A DNA stretch of 31,997 nt from an uncultured Verrucomicrobiota bacterium. Lineage in GTDB: Bacteria; Verrucomicrobiota; Verrucomicrobiae; Opitutales; Opitutaceae. Positions 1-8,031 of the stretch are shown in pieces. A model generated the notes under the pieces. That model was not told where the DNA came from, ran no database searches, and was given only the letters and a program-made list of their open reading frames with translations. Within the stretch, counting starts at the first letter, position 1. The number at the start of each line of letters is the position of its first letter. Position numbers and translations under genes: made by a program. The DNA lies in the NCBI GenBank assembly GCA_946482165.1, contig CAMLQS010000016.1, positions 1 through 31,997 on the forward strand, in the 5' to 3' direction.

Positions 1-339
1 GCCGTCTGCTGGCTGGACAACACCTGGCACTTCATCGCGGTCGAGCAGATGCACCCCAGCTCCGCCTGGGCCGTGCGCCGCTGGACCAGCCCCGTGGCCG
101 CCACCGCCACCCTCAAGTGCAAGGTCAGCCGCGGCGGAAGCGGGGACGGCGTGGGCATCAACATCTACGTCGATGGCTCCCACGTCTACAGTCGTATCCT
201 GAACCCCGATACCTCGGACACATTCACCGTGACGAACGTCGTGCTCAAGGCCGGCAGCAAGGTGGACTTCACCGTCAACCAGAACGGCGAGAGCAGCTTC
301 GATTCGACCGGTTTCTCGGTGCAGATCGTCCGCCAGTAA
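1..339 (+). CDS. C-terminal end of a beta-sandwich (possibly carbohydrate-binding) protein, 5' truncated
   Basis: The frame is open from base 1 and stops with TAA at 337-339, so only the last 112 residues of a longer protein are present. They are rich in Val, Thr, Ser and Gly in alternating short stretches (for example VRRWTSPVAATATLKCKV and GDGVGINIYVDGSHVYSRI), as expected of a beta-sandwich. The pattern of W-x-S-P-V, then G-D-G-V, then a D-x-T near the end resembles accessory C-terminal domains seen in secreted glycoside hydrolases and related proteins of Verrucomicrobiota and Planctomycetota. That resemblance is from memory and the catalytic part is not in the window, so no enzyme activity can be assigned. 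A strong terminator follows at 459-502. Confidence 0.55.
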   Translation, partial: AVCWLDNTWHFIAVEQMHPSSAWAVRRWTSPVAATATLKCKVSRGGSGDGVGINIYVDGSHVYSRILNPDTSDTFTVTNVVLKAGSKVDFTVNQNGESSFDSTGFSVQIVRQ

Positions 340-458
340 TCCGGACCGCATAGACTTTCCGAGCGGCGAACCGCCATTGCTTCAACCTCGCGACCTCGTC
401 GCCACTCCTGAAGGGGCGCCAGCCCCTCCCTCGCCACCCAGCCGCTCGGTCTTCGCCC

Positions 459-502
459 GCGCCGGTTCCGCCTCGCCGCGGAACCGGCGCTTTTCTTTTT
501 TC
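459..502 (+). terminator. Rho-independent terminator after the truncated gene
   Basis: A perfect 12-bp stem (459-470 paired with 479-490, arm GCGCCGGTTCCG) with an 8-nt loop is followed at once by TTTTCTTTTTT. This is a textbook intrinsic terminator on the plus strand. It lies 120 bases after the stop of the upstream gene and ends 45 bases before the glycerate kinase start, so it insulates the two. Confidence 0.85.
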
Positions 503-547
503 CTCGCGCGCGCATCCTCCGCCGCGCGGTCGCCCGCCGCCCTCCGC

Positions 548-1714
548 ATGCGCGTCCTCATCGCACTCGACAAATTCAAGGAGGCGCTCTCCGCCGGAGC
601 CGCCTGCGCCGCGCTCGCATCCGCGCTGCGCCCGGCCCATCCCGGCTGGACGCTCGACCTTTGCCCCCTCGCCGACGGCGGCGACGGATTTGTCGCCGCC
701 CTCGCCGCGGGAGGTCGCGGCGAGATCCGCCGTGCTTCCGTCAGCGGACCGCTTGGCCGGAAGGTCGAAGCGCCTTGGGCCCTCGTGCCGCCGGACAAAA
801 TCCCTCCCGCCGTGTTAGGACGCCTGTGCGGGGCAACCCGCCTTGCCGATCCGCTTGCCGTCATCGAGATGGCCGCCTGCTCCGGCCTCGCGCTCGTGCC
901 GCCCGCCCGCCGCAGCGTCTGGCAAAGCACCTCGCGGGGCGTGGGCGAACTCATCGTCGAGGCAACGCGCGCGGGGACGTGCGGCATCCTGCTCGGTGTC
1001 GGCGGGAGCGCGACCAACGACCTCGGCCTCGGCGCGCTCGCCGCTCTCGGCTTCCGCGCTCTCGACGCGGCCGGCGGAGAGATCACGCAATTGGTCCCCC
1101 GTCGCTTTAGCGAAATCGCTAGCATTCTCCCGCCCGCCCCCGACTCCCCGTTCTCGCGCCTGCCCCCGCTCTGGATCGCATGCGATGTCGACAATCCCCT
1201 CTGCGGCCCGAGCGGAGCGACCTTTACCTACGGTCCGCAGAAAGGCGTCGCCCCCGAGGAACTCGCTCCGCAGGACGCCGAACTTGCGCGCATCGGTCTT
1301 CTGCTCGCCGAAACCTGCCAGGCCTCGCCGGGGCTGCTCGAATACCCGGGCGCGGGAGCCGCCGGCGGCATCGCGGCCGGTCTCATGCTTGCCTGCGGAG
1401 CGCGGCTCACCGGCGGTTTTGACTTGGTCGCGGACTGGCTGGAGCTGAACCGGCGCGTAAACGAAGCCGACTTGGTTATCACCGGCGAAGGCCGCTTCGA
1501 CGACACTTCATTGCAAGGCAAAGGCCCGGGCGGCCTGGTGAGCATGGCGCTCGCTCAAGGCAAACGCGCGCTCGTAGTCGCTGGATCAATACAAGTTTCC
1601 CGGCCTCCTCCCGGACTCGGGCTCCTGCCGATCACGCCCGAAGGCATGTCCCTCGAGGAGGCCTTGCCCGCCACCGCCCGCCTCCTCGCCGAGGCGGCGC
1701 GGCGAATCGCCTGA
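548..1714 (+). CDS. glxK: Glycerate 2-kinase (GlxK/GarK family)
   Basis: Cytosolic kinase that phosphorylates D-glycerate with ATP to 2-phosphoglycerate and so feeds glycolysis. The product is 388 residues, close to the roughly 380 usual for the family. Visible family motifs in order: ALDKFKEALSAG (residues 6-17, the family's D-x-F-K-x-x-L-S-A), PLADGGDG near 40, GVGGSATNDLGLG near 150-162, ACDVDNPLCGPSGAT with GPQKG near 211-230, GAGAAGG, and TGEGRFDDTSLQGK from 312. The frame is open further upstream, but the terminator stem lies in that extension and the family's conserved N-terminus starts right at the ATG at 548, which decides the start. No glycerate pathway genes are adjacent, so the substrate source is unknown. 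It converges on the TonB receptor gene, and its stop codon lies inside a hairpin. Confidence 0.93.
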   Translation: MRVLIALDKFKEALSAGAACAALASALRPAHPGWTLDLCPLADGGDGFVAALAAGGRGEIRRASVSGPLGRKVEAPWALVPPDKIPPAVLGRLCGATRLADPLAVIEMAACSGLALVPPARRSVWQSTSRGVGELIVEATRAGTCGILLGVGGSATNDLGLGALAALGFRALDAAGGEITQLVPRRFSEIASILPPAPDSPFSRLPPLWIACDVDNPLCGPSGATFTYGPQKGVAPEELAPQDAELARIGLLLAETCQASPGLLEYPGAGAAGGIAAGLMLACGARLTGGFDLVADWLELNRRVNEADLVITGEGRFDDTSLQGKGPGGLVSMALAQGKRALVVAGSIQVSRPPPGLGLLPITPEGMSLEEALPATARLLAEAARRIA

Positions 1715-1729
1715 ACAGGCGATTCGCCG
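1700..1729. terminator. Hairpin between convergent glycerate kinase and TonB-receptor genes
   Basis: A perfect 13-bp inverted repeat (1700-1712 with 1717-1729) has a GAAC loop. The glycerate kinase stop codon TGA (1712-1714) is part of it. No T-run follows on either strand, so it is not a classical intrinsic terminator. It may cap or protect the 3' ends of both converging transcripts, or stop transcription with Rho. Confidence 0.5.
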
Positions 1730-1744
1730 TCTGCGACTCAAAAA

Positions 1745-3634
1745 TCACCACACGTAGGTCGCGCCCACGGACCAGGAACGGCTGGTGTGCGGCACGAGCG
1801 GAACGTCCTGGTAGGCCGTGTCCCAGAGGTTGTCCACCTGGGCGTTAAGCACGAGGCCCTTCACGCAGGGCACATGGTAGAAAAGGCCCAGCGCGCTATC
1901 GACGTTGTCGCGGCCCTCCTGACGAAGCGCGTTGTCCGCCTGGCGGCGAAGTTCATTGTCCATTCGAAGCTCGAAGCCGCCGCCGAGGCGGGCGACCCCC
2001 GCGACAGTGAGGCGATGCTCCGCGTAGTTGAGCGCGTAAAAACTGGCGGCCGTCGACGCGGTGTAGTCGTCGGTCTTGTCGAGGAAGGTATAACCCGCGA
2101 TCAGATCGAAACGCGCCCACTCGCGACGGGCAAAGAGCTCCACTCCGACGGTCTCGAGATTCACCGTCGTCGCCACGCGGGAAGACGCGGGGTTCGAGGG
2201 GTTGAAAACGTAGTCGAGGAGATTGTCGTCCTTGCGGAAGAAGACCGCCGGCGTGATGGACCAGCCGCCTGCCGAGAACTCGGCGCCGAGCTCGTAGTTC
2301 GCGGCGACGGCGCGCGCCAGAGCAGGGTCGCCGCCGAAGAGCCCGAGCGGATTGGCGTTCAGCGCCTGGTAGGTCGGCAGCTGGGTCGACTCGGAATAGC
2401 TGGCATAGACGCGCTTCAACGGCGCGCCAACTTGCCGAAACTCCAGGGACGCGAGCGGCGAGGCTTCGGAGCTGTCCTGGTTGCTGTCGTCGTAACGCGC
2501 GCCCGCGACGACCACGAGCTCGCGGCGATCGTCGAGATCGATGGTCTGTTCGGCGGCGAGCGAGCCGTAAGTCTGGGTCCGGCTCATGAAGGGCCCGAAA
2601 GTGAGCGCGGACGACGCGAAGCTGCTTCGCGAATCGAGATCGTCCCCGACCACGCCCGCGGAGTAGCGCGCGGCTGTCTGACCAAAGAGCGTATTGCGCC
2701 CTTCGAGCCCGGCGCCGCGCACCCGCGTTTGATGATGGTTATCCAGGGTGAAGACGGGGATCGAGTAATGGTCGCGATGGCCGCGGTAGTAGGCGCCGGC
2801 CTGCACGTAATCGCCATCGGCGCCGAGCTCCGTGCGGTGATTCACGATGAAGAGCTTGGTCTGCAGGCGCTCGCGTTCGTCGCGCAGGGGCGTCGCCTGG
2901 TTGCGCGCGGCATACATGTTCGGCCAGGCGAAATTCTTGGCCTGATAACCGGCGAAGAAATCCGTCTGGCCGACCTCGTTCGCGAGCTGCACGCGGCCGT
3001 TGTAGCGGTTGAAATCATGGTCGCCGCCCGTGCGCGTGCCGTCCCCTTGCGAAGCAGCGACGGAGACATCCGCGCCCACCGTGAAGCCGCCGAACTTCTC
3101 GCCCGTGGCGACGCCCGTGTAGAGCTCGCCGCGCGCGAGATGGTTGTCCCCGGCGCCGACGCTCACCGCGCCACCGGTCCGGATCGGGCGCCACCCGTAG
3201 GCGACCCCGCCCGCGGTCGCGTTGAAGCCGCTTGCGACCTGCTCCGCGCCCACCCGCACTTCGGGCGCGCCCAGCATGTAGGAGGACACGGGCAACTCCG
3301 CCGAGTAGTGCCCCGTCTGCGGGTCGTAGAGTGGCAGCGCGCCGATCGTGAACCCGGTGTTCTCAAACGTGCCTCCGCGGATCGTGACGTCCGCCTGGCC
3401 TTCGGCGAAACTGCGCGCCTGCACGTCGACCTGCGGCTCGTAACGCAACGCCGAGACCGGCGCCGCAAAGGTCGAGGCCGGTTCCTGCAAAGCCACGCGG
3501 GTGGAGAAAACCGCGAGCGTTTCGAGCTCGACCGTCTCCGACTCGGGGGCCGGTGCCGCGACCGGGGCCGGTTCGGCCGCGAAGGCCGAGCCGAGCGTGA
3601 GGGGAAACCACAAAACGCGAAGGGGCGTGAGCAT
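1745..3634 (-). CDS. TonB-dependent outer-membrane receptor, BtuB-sized
   Basis: Outer-membrane beta-barrel that imports a scarce ligand using TonB energy. The 629 residues start with a signal peptide (MLTPLRVLWFPLTLGSAFAA) and a TonB-box-like stretch (ETVELETLAV). A plug domain follows, with ADVTIRGGTFENTGF and a DPQTGHY motif near 110, then a long Tyr/Asn/Arg-rich barrel ending in an aromatic Trp, as outer-membrane barrels do. BtuB-type receptors have a similar length. The gene begins 18 bases after bioC stops, on the same strand, so it is very likely the last gene of the biotin operon. That context hints at biotin or a biotin precursor as ligand, but cobalamin or another ligand cannot be excluded from sequence. 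A GGAGG touches the ATG, closer than usual; no other in-frame start lies upstream. Confidence 0.88.
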   Translation of the reverse strand: MLTPLRVLWFPLTLGSAFAAEPAPVAAPAPESETVELETLAVFSTRVALQEPASTFAAPVSALRYEPQVDVQARSFAEGQADVTIRGGTFENTGFTIGALPLYDPQTGHYSAELPVSSYMLGAPEVRVGAEQVASGFNATAGGVAYGWRPIRTGGAVSVGAGDNHLARGELYTGVATGEKFGGFTVGADVSVAASQGDGTRTGGDHDFNRYNGRVQLANEVGQTDFFAGYQAKNFAWPNMYAARNQATPLRDERERLQTKLFIVNHRTELGADGDYVQAGAYYRGHRDHYSIPVFTLDNHHQTRVRGAGLEGRNTLFGQTAARYSAGVVGDDLDSRSSFASSALTFGPFMSRTQTYGSLAAEQTIDLDDRRELVVVAGARYDDSNQDSSEASPLASLEFRQVGAPLKRVYASYSESTQLPTYQALNANPLGLFGGDPALARAVAANYELGAEFSAGGWSITPAVFFRKDDNLLDYVFNPSNPASSRVATTVNLETVGVELFARREWARFDLIAGYTFLDKTDDYTASTAASFYALNYAEHRLTVAGVARLGGGFELRMDNELRRQADNALRQEGRDNVDSALGLFYHVPCVKGLVLNAQVDNLWDTAYQDVPLVPHTSRSWSVGATYVW

Positions 3635-3652
3635 CCTCCAAGCCTCACTACG

Positions 3653-4399
3653 CTAGTTAACGGAAATCAATCCCGGTCTTAACACACTTTTTGGCATTTC
3701 CGCCTCAACCCGATAGAATGTCCACGTCGCATTGAGCGGGGTTTCCCCATGCGTGCGCAGCCACCCAAGGAGATTGCCAGGCGCCACCAGCCGGCTGGGC
3801 GCCGCTCCCGTGGCATGCAGCGAACGCAACAAGGCCTTTGGCGATGCATACGAGAATATCCGTTCATCCACTTCGTCGCGCAGCAGGTCGAACCCCGCGG
3901 CGGCGAAACTCTTCCGCCATTGCGACACGTCGCGCCAAACCAATGGCTCGCGCCCGGCCGAAAACAGCCCGCGCAGCTCCGGCAAGGTGTCCGCGACGTA
4001 AAACCCCGCCAACACCCGCCCCCCCGGGACCAAGGCGTCGCGCCACGCGCTCAGGAGCGCCACCGGGTCCTCCGCCCACTGCAACATGCTCGAAGAGAGT
4101 ATCCACGACCATCCCCCCCGACCCACCCGCGCCGCGGCCAACTCCCGCCACTCGACGCCCGGCACCTTCGAGCGCCCGAGCGCCACCATGCCCGCGCTCG
4201 CGTCACTTGCGACGTAGGCGCCCGCCCAAGGCAGCGTGCGGACGGTAAAGAGGCCGGTGCCCGCGCCGACCTCCAAAGCGGCTCCACGTCGATCCGCCGG
4301 CAACCACTCCGCCAACCAGTTTGCCATCGCCGTTTGCACGGACGCGGAGCCGTCATAGCTCGCCGCCGCCCGCCCGAAGCTGTCGCAAACCGCGTTCAT
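3653..4399 (-). CDS. bioC: Malonyl-[ACP] O-methyltransferase BioC
   Basis: SAM-dependent methyltransferase that methylates the free carboxyl of malonyl-ACP, so fatty-acid synthesis can extend it to pimeloyl-ACP methyl ester, the first committed step of this biotin route. The 248 residues match BioC in size. Seen: an N-terminal SFGRAAASYD (BioC proteins start F-x-R-A-A-x-x-Y), the SAM motif LEVGAGTG (42-49), SSSMLQW (102-108; BioC has S-S-x-x-L-Q-W) and LLRSLHATGA near 192-201, matching the BioC L-K-x-T-G-A element. Its ATG overlaps the stop of the hydrolase gene upstream (ATGA, 4396-4399), which suggests translational coupling. The TonB receptor follows 18 bases later. Confidence 0.9.
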   Translation of the reverse strand: MNAVCDSFGRAAASYDGSASVQTAMANWLAEWLPADRRGAALEVGAGTGLFTVRTLPWAGAYVASDASAGMVALGRSKVPGVEWRELAAARVGRGGWSWILSSSMLQWAEDPVALLSAWRDALVPGGRVLAGFYVADTLPELRGLFSAGREPLVWRDVSQWRKSFAAAGFDLLRDEVDERIFSYASPKALLRSLHATGAAPSRLVAPGNLLGWLRTHGETPLNATWTFYRVEAEMPKSVLRPGLISVN

Positions 4400-5007
4400 G
4401 CGCCCGCGAGCTCTTCGGCCCAGGCTCGGAAAAGCGGCATCGGCTCGTGTCCCGCCCCGTCGATGACCCGGAGTCCCGGCGCTTCACGCGCCAAACCCGA
4501 CGCATCGAGCAATGTATCCTGGCCGCCCGCATATGCGTTCCAACCCTCCGGCAGGCCCGGCTCCGCCGAAAGGACATCGAGCTGTTCCAAACCCCAGAGC
4601 AGCGTTTCCGGCGGCCCGGCATCGCCTTGCGCCGCGCCGATGCCGGCCCACTCGCGGAAATCCGCGCAAGCTTTCGCCGGATCACGGCGCACCCGTCCAG
4701 AAAGCGCCTTCAGTTGCGATCGCGGCACGCGCCCGCCCCGGCCCGCTTCCGACGGGAAGGCCCAGATCGGGGCAAGCAAACCCACGGTCGTCCAGCGCTC
4801 CGCCACCCATCCCCGCGCCCCAAGGAGCAGGAGCGTGCCGAGCGAATAGCCGCCTAGCGCGTCGCAAGCCGGCAGAGACTCCAGCCGCGCGCGCCAGTCC
4901 GGCGCCACTGGCACGCACACATGCTCCGCCTGCGGCAGGGCGCGCCCGGCTTCGGCGGAGAACCACTCCGCGGGCACCGCCCAGCCGAGCAGCCACGCGA
5001 TCCTCAT
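4396..5007 (-). CDS. Small alpha/beta hydrolase, putative pimeloyl-ACP methyl ester esterase (BioH/BioG-like)
   Basis: Predicted to remove the methyl group from pimeloyl-ACP methyl ester, ending the BioC-started chain before BioF acts. The 203-residue product has a nucleophile elbow G-Y-S-L-G with Ser55, an Asp at 164 in AGGQDTLLDA and a His at 187 in GAGHEPM, giving the Ser-Asp-His triad of alpha/beta hydrolases in the right order. It is shorter than E. coli BioH (about 256 residues) and closer to BioG in size. I cannot say which of the several BioH-replacing families it belongs to. The start is the ATG at 5007, which overlaps the bioDF stop as ATGA; its own stop overlaps the bioC start in the same way. 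Position between BioF and BioC is the main support for its role. Confidence 0.75.
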   Translation of the reverse strand: MRIAWLLGWAVPAEWFSAEAGRALPQAEHVCVPVAPDWRARLESLPACDALGGYSLGTLLLLGARGWVAERWTTVGLLAPIWAFPSEAGRGGRVPRSQLKALSGRVRRDPAKACADFREWAGIGAAQGDAGPPETLLWGLEQLDVLSAEPGLPEGWNAYAGGQDTLLDASGLAREAPGLRVIDGAGHEPMPLFRAWAEELAGA

Positions 5008-6839
5008 TGTCCCGCTCCCTCCGGCCCAAGCGCGGTCACCACGCGCAGGGCCTCCGCCACGCCGAAATTCCGGGTGAGGGAAAAACGCAGCCGGCTTGTT
5101 CCGGTCGGGACGGTTGGCGGACGCACCGCCGCCGCCAGCACCCCGGACTCTCGTAGTTTGCCGGCCAATACGGTTGCGCGAGTCGGATCGCCGAGCACCA
5201 CCGGAACTATCGGCGAATCCCCTTCCGCGGCGGACCAGCCGGTCGCACGCAGGCAGGCGCGAAAAGCCCGGGATGTGTCGCGCCAGCCCGCCTGCCCCGC
5301 GGCCAGCTCGCGCACCCGGCCGATCGCGGCCCGCGCCGCCGCGGCGACCGGCGGCGGAAGGCCGGTCGAGTAAATGAACTCGCCCGCGTGATTGACCAGG
5401 GCGTCCCGCCAGGGCCCGCCTTGGAACAAAGTGTAGGCTCCGCCCGCGCCGAGCGCCTTGCCGCAGGTGCCGACGAGCACGTCGACCTCGGAGGCCACGC
5501 CTTTTTCCTCGGCGAGGCCCGCGCCGGTCCGTCCATACCAGCCGAGCGCGTGCGCCTCGTCCAAAATCCAGCAAAAGCCGAAACGTCGCCTCAGCGCGGC
5601 CAGACGCCGCAGATCGGGGGAATCGCCGTCCATGCTGAAAACGCTCTCCGTGGCCACGAAGACCGCGCGCCCCGCGCCGGAACGCGCTTCGCGCACGAGC
5701 ATCCGTTCCAAGGCGTTCAGATCCAGATGCGGATAACGTTGAAGACGCGCCCCGCTCTTCCGCGCGCCCGCCACCATGCTATGGTGGATCAAACGATCCG
5801 CGAGGACGAGATCGCCGGCCCGAGGCAGCGTGCCCAGCACGCCCGCGTTCGCCGCGAAGCCGCTCGTCCAGACCAATCCTTCCGCGAAGCCATGCCAGGC
5901 GCAGAGCGACGCCACGAGTTCGTGGTGCGCGTCGCGCCAGCCGCTGATCAGCGGCGACGCCGACGCCGAGGCGCCTTCCGCGCGGGCGGAGGCCGCCATC
6001 GCTTCCGCCAGCGCGGGATCGCGGGCAAGTTCAAGATAGTCGTTGCCGGCAAGATTTAGCTCACCCGCGCCGGGAGCCCAGCGCCGCACCCGCCGCCCGA
6101 GCCCCGCCTGCGCGCGGGTCGCGAGCTCGCGCGCCCAACGCTCGGCGCCGTTCGTGGGAGGCCGCGACTCCGGCGCGCTTTTCCGGCCGGCGATCACGAG
6201 TTCGCCCTCGGCGCTGAGGGAGCCCTCGCGCTGATCGAAGCGGGTTTCGCCCCACAAAATCGCGCCCGCCTCTTCCAACCCGCTTCGGTTGCTCGCGGCC
6301 ACGGCGGGATCGACCGGGGCGCACGCGTTCAGCCAGAGGCCGGCGTTGAGGCCCCGCGCCAAGGCATACGAGAGCGTGAGCCGCGCCTGATTTATCGCGC
6401 CGAGCCGGTCGGGCACCACGAGCACCACCGCATCCGCGCCCAATTCGACGGCGAAGTCCGCCCAATCGCGGCCGTCCTCGGCAAGGGGCACGGCGAGCCC
6501 CCCGGCGCCTTCGAGTATCCGCCAGTCGCAGGATGGCGTGGATTCCACACCGTCGATCAACGCGTCCCAGTCGAGCAATCGCCCTTCCGCGCGAGCTGCG
6601 GCGAGCGGCGCAAGCGGCGCGGCGAAGCGCAAGGGCGTGCGCGCGTTTTCCGCGGAAAGTCCCGCGGACACCGCGGCGCTGAGCGCGTCGCCGTCTTTGT
6701 CGCCGACGGCGCGACCGGTTTCCACCGGTTTGACGATGCGCACGCTGGCGCCGCGCTCGCGCAGCAAACGAGCCAGCACGCCGACCACGCGGGTCTTGCC
6801 GATGCCGGTGTCGCTCCCGCTGACAAAAAGGGTTCTCAT
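5004..6839 (-). CDS. bioD-bioF: Bifunctional BioD-BioF fusion: dethiobiotin synthetase plus 8-amino-7-oxononanoate synthase
   Basis: One continuous 611-residue reading frame carries two biotin enzymes. Residues 1 to about 205 are BioD, which closes the ureido ring of 7,8-diaminononanoate with ATP and CO2: P-loop GSDTGIGKT (8-16), KPVETG (37-42) and LEGAGGLAVPL (109-119). Residues about 240-605 are BioF, the PLP enzyme that condenses pimeloyl-ACP with alanine: LAGNDYLELA, GASASASPLISG, the PLP-binding DEAHALG (Asp427, His430) and GTCGKALGAGG with Schiff-base Lys461. The join of about 35 residues is Arg/Ala/Gly rich. The two halves catalyse non-consecutive steps; BioA acts between them. No stop or frameshift separates them. 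The ATG at 6839 fits the BioD N-terminus but has no clear ribosome site. The stop overlaps the next start. Confidence 0.93.
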   Translation of the reverse strand: MRTLFVSGSDTGIGKTRVVGVLARLLRERGASVRIVKPVETGRAVGDKDGDALSAAVSAGLSAENARTPLRFAAPLAPLAAARAEGRLLDWDALIDGVESTPSCDWRILEGAGGLAVPLAEDGRDWADFAVELGADAVVLVVPDRLGAINQARLTLSYALARGLNAGLWLNACAPVDPAVAASNRSGLEEAGAILWGETRFDQREGSLSAEGELVIAGRKSAPESRPPTNGAERWARELATRAQAGLGRRVRRWAPGAGELNLAGNDYLELARDPALAEAMAASARAEGASASASPLISGWRDAHHELVASLCAWHGFAEGLVWTSGFAANAGVLGTLPRAGDLVLADRLIHHSMVAGARKSGARLQRYPHLDLNALERMLVREARSGAGRAVFVATESVFSMDGDSPDLRRLAALRRRFGFCWILDEAHALGWYGRTGAGLAEEKGVASEVDVLVGTCGKALGAGGAYTLFQGGPWRDALVNHAGEFIYSTGLPPPVAAAARAAIGRVRELAAGQAGWRDTSRAFRACLRATGWSAAEGDSPIVPVVLGDPTRATVLAGKLRESGVLAAAVRPPTVPTGTSRLRFSLTRNFGVAEALRVVTALGPEGAGQ

Positions 6840-6850
6840 GAGTGGGTTTT

Positions 6851-6937
6851 GGAGGGACCGCGTCTCCGCGGTCCGCGAAAGACGAAGAGGCGCCGTCTCC
6901 CGGAAGCGGGCACGGTCGGCGGGGACGCCGCCCCTCC
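6851..6937. repeat. 87-bp intergenic element with imperfect inverted ends (MITE- or REP-like)
   Basis: Left end 6851-6867 (GGAGGGACCGCGTCTCC) and right end 6921-6937 are inverted copies matching at 14 of 17 positions. The left end also contains a perfect 8-bp hairpin (6855-6862 with 6867-6874, loop TCTC). The element fills most of the 103-bp gap between bioB and bioDF, whereas the operon's hydrolase and bioB junctions overlap by 4 bases. No second copy is in this window, so mobility or dispersal is inferred from structure only. An RNA copy would fold strongly and could affect message stability. Confidence 0.5.
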
Positions 6938-6942
6938 GATGA

Positions 6943-8031
6943 TCAATGTTTGTCGCAATGCCCGCCGCCCGTGCAGGCGTGGGCGTAGGTGCCGTTCGTC
7001 GAATACTCGTGGTCGTGATCGTGGTCGTGCGCGTGATCGTGCGCGGCGGTGGGAACCGAGGGGCCGGCCGGCAGCGGCCGCATGCCGAGGCGGTCGAGCA
7101 GGAGCATGTCGTCGGAGCGCTCCGGGTTCGCCGTGGTGAGCAGTTTGTCGCCGAGAAAAATGCTGTTCGCGCCCGCCATGAAGCACAGGGCCTGGAGCTC
7201 GGCGCTCATCGTGAGACGGCCGGCGGAGAGCCGGACCATCGCGCGCGGCATCGCGATGCGGGCCACCGCGATGATGCGGACGAACTCGAAGGGATCGACG
7301 GGCGGCCGGTTCTCCAACGGCGTGCCGGGCACGGGCACCAGCGCGTTGATCGGCACGGAGTCGGGCTGGGGCGAGAGCGAGGCGAGCTCGAGAAGCAGCT
7401 TGAGCCGGTCGTCGACCGTTTCGCCCATGCCGAGGATGCCTCCGCTGCACACCTGCAGGCCGGCCCGCCGCACCGCGGCGAGCGTGTCGAGGCGATCATC
7501 GTAGCTGCGCGTGCCGATGATCTCGGGATAGTAGTCTCGCGACGTATCCAAATTGTGGTTATAAACCTTGCAGCCGGCATCCTTCAGCCGGGCGGCCTGA
7601 TCCTCGCGCAACATGCCGAGCGTGCAGCAGACCTCCAAGCCGAGCCCCGACACCCCGCGCACGGTTTCGAGGACGGAGTCGAACTGCGCGCCGTCGCGCA
7701 CCTCGCGCCACGCCGCGCCCATGCAGAAGCGCGAGGCGCCGCCGGCCTTGGCGGCGCGGGCGGACTGAAGAATCGCGACCGTCTCCATGAGCGGCACCGG
7801 CTCCAGGCCGGTGTCGTGATGCGCGGACTGCGGGCAATAGCCGCAGTTTTCGGGGCACTTGCCCGTCTTGATCGACTCCAAGGTGCAGAGTTGCACCCCC
7901 GCGGCGTCGTGGTGCCGGCGGTGCGCATCCTGCGCCCGAAACATCAGCTCGGGAAAAGGCAGTTCGTAAAGGGCTCGCAAGGCGGCGAGCCCGGCCTCCG
8001 AACTCGGAGACGGCGGGGTGAGGGTGGTCAT
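6943..8031 (-). CDS. bioB: Biotin synthase BioB with a His/Cys-rich C-terminal tail
   Basis: Radical-SAM enzyme that inserts sulfur into dethiobiotin to make biotin. The 362 residues carry the radical-SAM cluster motif C59-x3-C63-x2-C66 in [17 protein letters not shown]. Family blocks follow: [43 protein letters not shown] and SAGRLTMS with [14 protein letters not shown]. After the usual end, residues 330-362 form a tail with nine His and two Cys ([12 protein letters not shown], then GGGHCDKH), which standard BioB lacks. The start is the ATG at 8031 overlapping the bioA stop as ATGA; the frame extends 57 codons upstream within bioA, but that part is unlike BioB. Reductant may come from the ferredoxin encoded just upstream of the operon (inference). 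Confidence 0.95.
   Translation of the reverse strand: MTTLTPPSPSSEAGLAALRALYELPFPELMFRAQDAHRRHHDAAGVQLCTLESIKTGKCPENCGYCPQSAHHDTGLEPVPLMETVAILQSARAAKAGGASRFCMGAAWREVRDGAQFDSVLETVRGVSGLGLEVCCTLGMLREDQAARLKDAGCKVYNHNLDTSRDYYPEIIGTRSYDDRLDTLAAVRRAGLQVCSGGILGMGETVDDRLKLLLELASLSPQPDSVPINALVPVPGTPLENRPPVDPFEFVRIIAVARIAMPRAMVRLSAGRLTMSAELQALCFMAGANSIFLGDKLLTTANPERSDDMLLLDRLGMRPLPAGPSVPTAAHDHAHDHDHDHEYSTNGTYAHACTGGGHCDKH

Noticed and set aside
1787..3682. A 631-codon plus-strand open frame opposite the TonB receptor
   Set aside because: The receptor has a signal peptide, plug motifs and a barrel-type C-terminus; the plus-strand product is Arg/Val/Glu/Gly low complexity.
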